Shown in pieces: positions 54,807-64,000 of a stretch of DNA of 64,000 nucleotides. The position numbers were made by a program, and so were the translations under genes. Position 1 is the first letter of the stretch; each line of letters begins with the position of its first letter. The stretch lies in the NCBI GenBank assembly GCA_023974075.1, contig CM043798.1:1434501-1498500 (forward strand), in the 5' to 3' direction. This DNA comes from Chaenocephalus aceratus. Taxonomy: Eukaryota; Chordata; Actinopteri; Perciformes; Channichthyidae. The notes under the pieces were generated by a model. That model was not told the origin of the DNA. It ran no database searches and saw nothing but the letters and a program-made list of their open reading frames with translations.

Positions 54807-55590
54807 TTAATGCCAATTCAGCTGCAAGAAAGACCATTACAGAATGCATGGTGTGTCGACGGCACAGAGGAACACTTGGGGAACAGAAGATGGCAGACCT
54901 GCCTGAAGAGAGAGCTGTGCCAGACAAGGCTCCTTTTACTACAGTGGGAGTTGATCATTTTGGCCCCATAGAAGTGAAAAGAGGAAGAAGCCTTCTAAAA
55001 AGGTATGGAGTGATTTTCAACTGTCTGACCAGCCGTGCAGTACACCTGGAGGTGGCACATTCCCTTGATACAGACTCTTGCATTAATGCCTTATGGAGAT
55101 TCATTTGCAGAAGAGGCCCCGTGTCAAGTTTAAGATCTGACAACAGCACACATTTTGTTGGAGCAAACAAGGAGTTGAAGCAAAGTCTTGCTGCTTTGAA
55201 TAATGCAAAGATCCAGGATGCCCTAATTCAGGATGGAATTAAGTGGAGCTTTAATACGCCAACAGCCTCACACCAAGGTGGCGTTTGGGAGCGTCTCATT
55301 CGATCAGTACTGACCTCTGTCCTTGGACAACAGGTTTTGGACGATGAAGGCCTGCAGACACTGCTTTGTGAAGTAGAGGCGATACTAAACGACAGACCCC
55401 TCACAAAAGTGTCTGATGACCCTAATGACCTTGAGGCCCTCACCCCAAACCATGTTCTTCTGCTGAAGGGAAAACCCATCTTTCCCCCTGGACTCTTTGA
55501 AAAGAGTGACCTGTACATCAGAAGGAAATGGAAGCAAGTACAGTATATCGCAGAGTTGTTTTGGAAAAGATGGACATCTGAATACTTACT
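54773..55590 (+). pseudogene. BEL/Pao integrase catalytic core
   Basis: Contains ECMVCRRHRG (end of the zinc-binding HHCC), VGVDHFGPIEV (first D), SLRSDNSTHFVGANKEL (second D) and ASHQGGVWERLIRSV (E). ILNDRPLTKV and LTPNHVLLLKG follow. The D,D-35-E set is complete. The protein stops matching the family at WKRWTSEYL, so the C-terminal domain is lost to truncation. Confidence 0.88.
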
Positions 55591-56046
55591 TGTGATCAGG
55601 GCCGTTTCTTCCTATAGGCGGACTATTATTTGCCTTGTGCTTTAGTCATCAAAGGTGTATTCACAATTGTCATAGTACGGTACTTAGAAGTATATTTAAA
55701 AGAAGAAAAAGATGAAGCTGTGTTCACTAAAACCTCTTGAAAATGGTGTTGGAATAAGAACATTTGTAAGTTGTCTTGTGAACATTTTCTGAGAATAACT
55801 GTATTCTGTGCCATAAAAATGTTTTTAGGGTACCATGAATACCATGTCATTTGTTTTGGCCACATTAAGGGATAATTTATTAACTGCAAACCAGTTACAT
55901 AGTATTTTTAATTCTGCATTCACAATTTTAACAAGATCGCCAAGATTATGATGGGTGCAGAGAATTCAAAGTTCAGGTTCAGCCTCAATATATTTGGGGA
56001 GAATTCAAATGAGCCGTCTTTATTTGTAGACAGCCAAGCCCCCTCC
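55591..56046. other. Gene-free interval
   Basis: It begins with an orphan hAT-like end (CAGGGCCGTTTCTTCCTATAG at 55598) whose partner is not found. The rest is AT-rich with nothing recognisable. Confidence 0.4.
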
Positions 56047-56054
56047 TGTGTTCG

Positions 56055-57117
56055 CAGTGGTGTTTTTATATGTACAAAAGTGGTGGGGCACAAAAAACGT
56101 AGATGTCTATATATAAGCTTCTGCAGTGAGGTTCATGGCTGGTGAGGCACTGGCACTGACTCTTCAGGTTTACAAATATTATATTTTGACCTAAATCAAA
56201 ATATAATATTATTTTCAAAAGCTTTTTTTGTCTGATGCTTCGATTAATTTTAAACAGACATTTCAACAAAAGGATACCCTAATTTTATCATTTAAATATT
56301 GAATTGTTCTCTCTTAGTAAGATCCCATTTTCAATAAAATGGTGGTCTTACCTTGACTTGAAGATGAAGTCCATTTGCCTTCTGGACAAAAATCTCTATT
56401 ACTTTTTTGTAAAAGTCCTCCTTATCTTCTTGTAGTTTCAAAAGTCTATTATAAATCTAATCGATAGATTTATGATTATAAAATTATAAAAGTAGGGTAG
56501 ACATGTGGATATTATCCGGCTGAACAAAACGTGCATTTATCTAACAGGTACGTTTCCCACAGATCTTATTTTGAGCTATTTTCTAAAATCCCATGGAGAA
56601 ATATCATTGCTTTTTTGTGGAGGGAAGCCATGCGCAGCTTACTTCCGGGTTTTAGGAAGCGTCACTGCAGCTCTCTCGTCTCCTCTTTACACACCACACT
56701 TTTCGCGGCACACGTACTTACAGCCAATCAGCTCTGAATGATGTGAGATGATGTATGGTGGGGATGGCAGCTCAGTGCCCCTATGGTCATTATTTTTACA
56801 CATTAAATAGGACAATACTCTGAGTATGCGCAGTGTAGTTTTTATAGTCACCGTTCACTTAGACAGTGAGAGGGAGGGGCAGGATCGGGTTTTGTCCCAC
56901 ATGGCTCTAAACGGCTCAATAGGCACACTGTAGACACTAATTAGAAGAACACAGACTAAAACAGAAATGTACAGACGAATCAGATGATTAACCATGATCT
57001 TAAAATATATTTTATATATTTTGTTATTTATTTTTTGCATTTTTTTGTAATCATTATTTGTAATACTTTCTGCTGACACTAGGTGGGGCACCTGCCCCTA
57101 ATGACCAGTCGCCACTG
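56055..57117. mobile_element. hAT element, 1063 bp (ends CAGTGG(T/C)G)
   Basis: Begins CAGTGGTG and ends CGCCACTG, flanked by a perfect 8-bp duplication TGTGTTCG (56047-56054 and 57118-57125). GTGGTGGGGCAC near the left and GTGGGGCACCTGCCCC near the right are family motifs. No transposase. Confidence 0.9.
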
Positions 57118-57445
57118 TGTGTTCGGTGAAGCATTATATGCTTACAAATCCAATGTAGGATATAAACACGACTAAACTGCAATGATAGCAAAGCTGTGGC
57201 TTGGGTTTTTGTGGTAATAAAGTCCAAATCATGGGCTGTCAGCCCAACGATCAGGTCTGAGGAAGATGAAAAATGTAAATTAAACATTGTTGAGAAAATG
57301 CTGCATTTATTGACATAGAGGTGCCATATTGTTTACCTTTTTAATATCATTTTTTGTAATTTTCAATTGCTTGGTTTTCGTGAAATTAGCCTGTTTTCCT
57401 ATTAAAGTGTAACAGATTGATGCATCTCCACAGATCATCTTAAAG

Positions 57446-58425
57446 CATTGTTTCTCAAACTTTTTCATACCAAGGACCACTTAAAACCTGTTAAACCCCG
57501 AGCCTGTTTTTCAGGTTTCAGGCTCGAAAATGACATTCCCAGAACAAATGACTGTAACTTCACTTCTAAAAGGTTTATATGAATATTTCTTGTTATCAAA
57601 GCAAGGTTACATCTGTGAGTTGGATGTAGAAGTGTCAGAATCAATATAGATGTTTCTTTGTCAGAGTAAATTCAGATGGAACATAGCAAAAAAATGTAAA
57701 TTCCTGTCTCCGCCTAAAGAAAACCCATTACTTATAGTGAAGACCAACCTTGAATGATGGGTTAGTAGCCTAAAAGCTTTAGGAATCCAAATCATAACAT
57801 ATAATAAGTACCCTGTATCAAGATTGAGGCAAAACAAGTGACATTTGACCTTTTTAGAGAGGTTTATGAAAATAAAGTCCAGGCGGAATAAGCTTTGGGC
57901 ACATTTGGGCACATTTGGTTCCATCAGTGCCATTTGACCTTTTTCAGATACCAGACTATAAAAATCATTGTATTACATTGAATAATCACTATAGGTATTC
58001 ATTCCATTAAAAAAAAAAAAATTAAAAAAATGTAAATAAAAAAAAAGATTCTTAAAAAAATATTAAAAATATTTGTGTGAGTGTGTATACAAAAAATCAG
58101 GGTCCCCGTCGGCGGGGACCTTCGGGCTTAACAGGTTTTAAACAATAAAAAAAACACTCGCAGACCACCTAACTCCACAAATATCCAAAACACATCGTTT
58201 TTTGCAAATCGCCTGAAAATGGTACAAACAAGTGGCCACATGTGTGATGAAGGTGTTTATCTGGGCTATATCATGCAATCGAAAGTGAAACTTAAGCTCG
58301 CTCCATTATATATGATATTCCCGCGAGAGTGCGGAAAACTTTAATTAATTCATTAATTTCAAATGTGAAATGTTACCAATATACTCGCGGACCACTAGGG
58401 GGCGCTCACGGACCACCAGTCCAGA
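57446..58425. mobile_element. hAT-like element with TTTCTCAAACTTTTT end
   Basis: The left part reads TTGTTTCTCAAACTTTTTCA then ACCAAGGACCAC. The right part contains GCAGACCACC and GCGGACCACTAGGGGGCGCT. These paired GGACCAC motifs and the left end style are those of a common fish hAT family. The right terminus is eroded, so the exact border is unsure. A TTAA element splits it. Confidence 0.6.
57485..58137. mobile_element. TTAA-target element, copy 1 (TIR AACCTGTTAA)
   Basis: AACCTGTTAAACCCCGAGCC at the left and GGCTTAACAGGTT at the right are flanked by TTAA (57481-57484 and 58138-58141). Internal sequence matches a longer copy at 60910-62067. No protein. Confidence 0.85.
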
Positions 58426-59159
58426 ACCAAAAGCAGAAGGACCCGCTCTGAATCACTCCGTGTCGCTGCGGCACAGGGATTTATGTTTTTCAAAAATAAT
58501 CGCGTTACAATCATGTCAGGTTTTTGGTGGATTTAATTAAGTCTTGGATTGCAAAGTATGAATGTCCTCTAGCAATTTGCAGACGATATATACATGTGTA
58601 AAGTTTGTGAAGGCAGGAGGAAAAAAGCTTCCGCGATCACCGTCTCCTCTCCGTTCCTCCAAGCCCCGCCCCCTCCCTGAAAATAATGAGTGACAGGCTG
58701 ATAGTGACCCGATAGAAACTTTATTATTCACTTAATCACTGAGTTATAATGAAGCTAACTTAGTCTCATACATTCATGGGATTTATGTAACAGTAAGACA
58801 GAGAATGTAAGTGTGCACCCACATGCACTATTTTTGTTTTTATAATGCTGTTGTAAATACTCCTGTTGTCTGCTGTGTTCAGACTCAAGTCCTGTGTGTG
58901 ATGCCTCATTCAGGACATTAAGTGTCCTTTTTTAACAGAAGACTGTTGCTAGAAGCTGCAGCTAGACTGCAGAAGCATTAGTTTTTTGTTTTTGAGGATG
59001 GAACAACTTCACACACAGATATAGGGAGGCTAGACCTATACAATTCATTTATTTTGGTTTATAAATTAATGTCAAGACATTTATGTTATTGATTTCTGAA
59101 GCACTTTCTAAATAATAAAAAGAGAGTTCATATGTATTTACTGCATGTATGCATTGATT
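58426..59159. other. Gene-free interval
   Basis: AT-rich, with no supported gene or complete repeat. Confidence 0.4.
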
Positions 59160-59310
59160 AAAAATAAGCCATGTGCAGTAATATAGAAAATTGAGGATGC
59201 AACGCAATGGTATGAATCGGGATGCATCGGGATATCGAATTGAATCGAATCGTTGACAGGATAATCGTAATCGAATCGAATCGTGAGACCAGTGAAGATA
59301 CACAGCCCTA
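59160..59310. mobile_element. Orphan end of a hAT-type element
   Basis: Contains repeated GAATCGAATCG and ends GATACACAGCCCTAC. This is the style of the TAGGGCTG hAT ends seen at 14892, but it is a different subfamily and no partner end is visible. The LINE begins immediately after it. Confidence 0.45.
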
Positions 59311-60557
59311 CTGTTGACCACAACATATTACTAGACCGACTAGAAAACTGGGTGGGACTTTCGGAAACAGTTCTAAATTGGTTTGAATCCTACTTAAAGG
59401 ACAGAAACAACTTTGTTTCTATAGGTAAATACACATCTGAGTTGACAAATATGACATGTGGGGTTCCTCAAGGCTCCATCTTGGGGCCTCTTCTCTTTAA
59501 CATCTACATGCTACCACTGGCTCAGATAATGAAGAACAACAAATAAGTTACCATAGCTATGCAGATGACACACACATTTACGTAACAATTTCACCAGGAG
59601 ACTATGCTCCAATTCAAACACTGAGTAAGTGCATTGAACAAATCAATGACTGGATGTGTCAGAACTTTCTCCAATTAAACAAAGATAAAACTGAGGTAAT
59701 GGTTTTTGGAGCCAAGGCAGAACGTATAAAAGTTAGCGCTGAGCTTCAGTCTGCAATGTTCAAAACAACAGATAAAGCCAGAAATCTAGGTGTAGTCATG
59801 GACTCTGACCTGAGTTTCAACAGTCACATTAAAACAGTTACTAAATCAGCCTACTATCACCTAAAGATTATATCTAGGATTAAAAGACTAATGTCACAAC
59901 AGGATTTGGAAAAACTTGTCCATGCATTTATCTTCAGTAGACTCGACTACTGCAATGGTGTCTTCACAGGTCTCACTAAAACATATATTAGAAAGCTGCA
60001 GCTGATTCAGAACGCCGCTGCTCGAGTCCTCACTAACACTAAGAAAGTGGATCACATCACTCCTGTTCTGAAGTCTTCACACTGGCTTCCTGTGTGTCAA
60101 AGAATAGATTTCAAAATACTGCTGCTGGTTTATAAAGCACTGAATGGTTTAGGCGCAAAATACATTTCTGACCTACTGCTAAACTATGAACCATCCAGAT
60201 CTCTCAGGTCTTCAGGGACTGGTCAGCTTTCTGTCCCCAGAGTCAGAACTAAACATGGAGAAGCAGCGTTCAGTTATTATGCTCCAAATATCTGGAACAA
60301 ACTCCCAGAAACCTGCAGGTCCGCTGCAACTCTGACTACTTTTAAATCCAGGCTGAAGACTTTTCTTTTTGTCGCTGCTTTTAATTGACCTATTCATATC
60401 TTAAACTGCACTGTAACTTTTATCCATGTATTTTTTCTTTTAATGTTTATTTTATTAGCTTTTCTTTTTAATGACTGATTTTAAATGCCATTTTCTTAAT
60501 GTCTTTCATTTTTTGTAAAGCACTTTGAATTGCCTTGTGTTGAAAAGTGCTATTGCC
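59311..60557 (+). pseudogene. L2-type LINE, 5-prime truncated ORF2 and 3-prime UTR
   Basis: Starts inside the RT at [37 protein letters not shown] follows, then a one-base shift near 59540 and YADDTHIYVTI (catalytic pair). The C-terminal region has LQLNKDKTEVMVFGAKAERI, LIQNAAARVLTNTKKVDHIT and HWLPVCQRIDFKILLLVYKA. It ends with NIWNKLPETCRSAATLTTFK and a stop at 60386-60388. The 3-prime UTR continues to about 60557. This is the reverse transcriptase of the L2/CR1 clade, which copies LINE RNA at the target. The endonuclease and N-terminal RT are absent. Confidence 0.88.
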
Positions 60558-60582
60558 TTGTCTTGCTGCTGGAGTGTGCAGG

Positions 60583-62452
60583 TGCCATAGGTGGAGTTTG
60601 ACATTTGCGCTTGGGGGGGCAAACCTTTTTTACTGACGTCAGTCCCAACTATTGCGTGGGGTGCTACGGATATAGTAGCAATAAAGCCAGCGTTCACCGC
60701 ACTGAGTATGGATTTTCCACATACGAACACAACTCGTCCCGTCATGCACGCCTCATGCCCGCCGTACACACACACTCATATGGAAGGGGCGGTCTCTCCC
60801 CCTAGCAACAGTGCATTACATAACTGTAAAACTTCGTAACTGTGCACATCTTATACTTATTTGATAACTACTATATCCCTTGGTTACTTGAACATGCTAC
60901 AATATTATTAACCTGTTAAACCCCGAGCCTGTTTTTCAGGTTTCAGGCTCGAACATGACATTCCCAGAACAAATGACCATATCTTTCCTTCTAAAAGGGT
61001 TAAATTAATAATCTTTTTTCTCAAAGTAATGATAAACCTGTGAGTTGGATGTAGAAAAGTTAGAATAAATATAGATGTTTTTTATTTTAAAGAAAATTCA
61101 GATTGAACATGGTAAAAAACTGTAAATTATAGTGTTCGTCCAAATAATATTTTGTACTTATAGTGAAAACTAACCTTGGATGATGGGTTAGTAGACTAAA
61201 AGCTTTCGGAATCCAAAGTATAACATATAATAAGTACCCTGAATCAAGATTGATGCAAAACAAGTGATATTTGACCTTTTTAGACAGATTTAGCAAAAAG
61301 AACCCTCTTCTGGGGCCATTTGGGTGCATTTCCATATCTCTGGCCCCCCTTGCTGGATTTTGACATGTGACATCTCTTTCTGACCGTCAGAGCCAATGGA
61401 ATCGAGGGGAACCCCCACCTAGTCCTTATTTGGTAATGTGTGTGAGTTAGACTGCCGCATAGCCAAGACCGGAAGCAGCAGCCACTCTGGTGGCTACCAT
61501 TAGCAGCTAACTTTTGCTCTGCGATTTTTACATAAAAATGGAATTATGGATTATAAATGAAATAATTTTTTTATACAGAGCCGTTCAAAACCTATGGATT
61601 AACCGATTCAGCTGCGTTTTTTCTCGTTTTAATGCCATTGAACACGTTTTTTGATCAGATTGACAGCTACGGTGAGACGATCTCCCTAGAAGCTCCGTAA
61701 AGGTATGTGTTGTGATGTCTGTGTTTGCTTCCCCTGTCGCGAGTTCGGATCACTCAGTGATGATACTATATACCTAAATAATCTGTGGAACCTCAGCTTT
61801 AATCGGATATCTTGTATCTGCAGCTATGATAAGTAACAAGGGTACTTTTATCTTGAGTTCTGTGCCAATGTCCGTTAGCATTTTTTGCTAAGGGGTCATT
61901 TAGATGCTTCTTATGAGACTTGTGTTTTGTTTTGGTAAAAATGGTTTGTATCGTCAGTTAGCTGAGATTATTTCCGTTAATCTGGAATAACACATTAATA
62001 GGTTCTTAAATATTAAGATCCCCTGAGACACAGTGTCGTGGAAAAAAAAACAGGGGTTTAACAGGTTCCAGTGTCCTACTTAGTGCAGAAGTGGACCCCT
62101 TAAACATCCCAGAAATTGGACGTTTTAAAAATCGCTGCATATCCATTAATGCAGTGCTAATTATTGTAATACAATAGCTGAATCACTTGTATGCAAAAAA
62201 AAGCGAGGGAACTTGTGTCCTTAACCTCATACGTCACACACACACGTCACAATATGCAACTGCTCAAAAATGAAATTATTTCAAACAAAACATGATATTA
62301 TTCAGATTTGTATTGTAACAATCATTTTATTACATCTATTAAAATATTGATATACGAAATATTTGTATTGGAACAGTTTTAGACGTAGTAATGCTGTAAC
62401 ATATTTCAGCCACTAGGGGGGGACAATGCCCCCCGCAAAATCCACCTATGGC
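60583..62452. mobile_element. Element with TGCCATAGGTGGA ends
   Basis: TGCCATAGGTGGAGTTTG at the left and CAAAATCCACCTATGGCA at the right are complementary, with G-rich (GGGGGGG) stretches inside both. Flanks share GCAGG, but an exact target duplication is unclear, so the superfamily is not assigned. It contains the second AACCTGTTAA element. Confidence 0.65.
60910..62067. mobile_element. TTAA-type element, copy 2 (TIR AACCTGTTAAACCCC)
   Basis: Ends AACCTGTTAAACCCC and GGGGTTTAACAGGTT are fully complementary. The left 400 bases align with copy 1 at 57485 (CGAGCCTGTTTTTCAGGTTT, CATAATAAGTACCCTG). TTAA is not preserved on both sides. It is longer than copy 1, which therefore looks like an internally deleted derivative. 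Confidence 0.8.
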
Positions 62453-62459
62453 AGGGCAG

Positions 62460-63720
62460 GTGCTCGGGCTCAGGCTGTGGAGATGGACTCTTGAGGCTGC
62501 GTTTGGGGCGACTCACTGTCGGGCCTTGTGGGATGATGCAAACGAGTCGACGCATGGTTTATGAGCTAACTACACACTTTGTTAGTAGGCTACTATGCCT
62601 GAACATCATCCTGAGCCAGAGAGAGAGACAGACAGCCAAGCTACGCCTGAGATGCAGCAAAGCCTCCCCATCAGGAGCAGTAATGGATTAAAGGCCGCTG
62701 TGGCTCTGCAGTTTGCCAGTCAATGTTCTCTCGCTCTCTTCCGACCCGAGCCCCCCCCTCCCCTGTTGCCTTCCCGCTGGAAGAAGTTGATTTGCCATCA
62801 ATTGCCATCTTGACTGGCACCATTAATGCACGCCCACAAAAGGATGACACATCGCATTATCACCTCACTCCCTTTCAAATTAGAGCTGAGCGATGCCTCG
62901 GCGCAGCTTGTGACTGGTTAACACTATCAGCTATTTGTAGGGATTGTTCCCTAATACGCAGCGTCTAAAGATTTCATCAGGCATTTGATGACGGAAATAA
63001 ACCACTGCCCACAGGGAAATTGAACTGATTAATGGAATTATGTGTTGGAGGGGAGTCGATACAGGCAGCAGACCCTCATGGGGATGAGCTGTCTGTCATG
63101 GAGCAGGAGAGGATTCTGGGATTAAATCCTGCACTCCAGTCTGAGGATGAGTCCACCATACGAGTCCTGCTGGATACAGATTACAGCATGTCATCCTCCT
63201 CACAGCACAATATGTCTTACCATAGGAGCAGCACTGAGCTTCTTCTGCTTTTGTGCTCTTATTCCGAGCCCTCACTCAGACCAGCCCCCCCCCCCAGCAT
63301 TAAGTGCTCTCTTAGTCCACCCTAATGCACAGCTACCCCGACAAGCGGCAGGCAGACCCCCTTCCACCAGCAGAGCCCAGTCTGCTCTGCTCCACATTAA
63401 CACATCTTGCAGCTGAATTGTTTCTCTCTCAGGAGGACGCACACAGGTTGCTATGGTTCTGTAACCATCAGCCACTGGGGAGAACACTTTTATCATCAGC
63501 TCTTATAGGCATTGCATGTGAGCTATAACAATAATGGAGAATTATTTTATTGCTCCACATCTTAGCTTTAATAGATTCAGGGTAAAAAAGAAGGCATTGT
63601 ACTGTATGTTTAAACACACTCAGCCTGTTGACAGGGACACAATTGCTAAAATAACAAGTGGTATGATCACACACTAACAAAACAACTTTTATATTTATTA
63701 TTAAAAATTGTTTGTGTTGT
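62460..63720. other. Non-coding flank, possible conserved non-coding element
   Basis: No transposon ends, splice-supported exon or recognisable protein is present. The stretch 62780-63040 has balanced composition, several TAAT-type motifs and TTTCAAATTAGAGCTGAGCG. It resembles developmental enhancers conserved among vertebrates, but this cannot be confirmed by eye. Confidence 0.4.
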
Positions 63721-63724
63721 TGTT

Positions 63725-63830
63725 GGGACTTGTATTTCATAGTGACACATTTATGAAATACAAGTTCCCTGACATAAATAAATGCGTCATTATGAAATAC
63801 AAGTCCCATGAAATAAATAAATGTGTATTT
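63725..63830. repeat. Inverted and direct repeats of GGGACTTGTATTTCAT
   Basis: The sequence at 63725-63740 is repeated in complement at 63753-63769 (one extra T) and exactly at 63792-63807. AAATAAATG spacers separate the copies. This is consistent with the edge of a small foldback element. Confidence 0.75.
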
Positions 63831-64000
63831 AAATGTACATGTATACATATTTATTGCCTCATTTATTTATTTCATAATTAATTTCATAGGCATATTTATA
63901 TATATATGTATTTATTTAATTATTTATTTAATTTTGGCTTAAATGGCATTCCATAATTTTGTACATTTTAGAAACTTAATAAAACAAACTGCTGTGTTTT

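Larger units (their letters stand above)
52105..55585 (+). mobile_element. BEL/Pao retrotransposon pol region, truncated and frameshifted
   Basis: Plus-strand pol homology runs protease, RT, RNase H and integrase in the order of BEL/Pao elements. No LTR, PBS or gag is present. Both ends are truncated: a SINE abuts the left, and at about 55585 the sequence changes to CAGGGCCGTTTCTTCC, another transposon end. Individual catalytic motifs survive, but stops and frameshifts separate the domains. Confidence 0.88.

Overview
The window is teleost-fish genomic DNA, most likely a percomorph, dominated by transposable elements inserted into one another. This reading rests on the mix of families seen in the sequence: tRNA-derived SINEs, hAT elements with 8-bp target duplications, TTAA-target DNA transposons, two DIRS tyrosine-recombinase retrotransposons, L2/CR1-type LINE pieces, a BEL/Pao pol region and fish-type THAP and SAMD3-like gene fragments. 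No complete conventional host gene, tRNA gene or rRNA gene was recognised. The outer flanks (about 1-1790 and 62460-63720) look like single-copy non-coding DNA.

Layout. 1847-2839 is a 1-kb AGT/AGC trinucleotide satellite. 4118-8014 is a TTAA-flanked element holding a SINE, a hAT element (which carries a Myb/SANT ORF between inverted repeats) and a third TIR element. 8108-20407 is an LTR split by a DIRS element (8140-20030). That DIRS copy is interrupted by an 8.7-kb block carrying a decayed SAMD3-like gene followed by a C2H2/transposase-like gene. 20408-22376 is the repeat-rich interior behind the LTR. 22377-26645 is a LINE ORF1 region split by two hAT insertions. 27755-29194 holds a repeat-bearing minus-strand ORF and a THAP exon.

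30849-43882 is a large element with inverted, repeated ends. Its left end is split by a TTAA element (31090-39401). That inner element carries a THAP gene, inverted arrays of a palindromic 13-mer and a nearly complete minus-strand DIRS retrotransposon (33417-39073) with open gag and RT/RNase H frames, inverted terminal repeats and an internal complementary region, but a ruined recombinase. The central part holds fragments of an unrecognised minus-strand gene with a Cys-rich segment and a membrane segment. 44122-47237 is a TIR element with perfect 34-bp ends. 47780-48238 are two clean exons of a fish multicopy gene family. 48588-49206 is a TTAA element with a perfect 66-bp palindrome. 52105-55585 is a decayed BEL/Pao pol. 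56055-62452 holds more hAT, TTAA-target and LINE elements.

Insertion order can be read in several places from exact target duplications. No operon-like cooperation exists. The main functional hypotheses are that the CAGGACSGTCCTG arrays are binding sites for the THAP protein in the same element, and that the second DIRS copy depended on a recombinase supplied by another copy.
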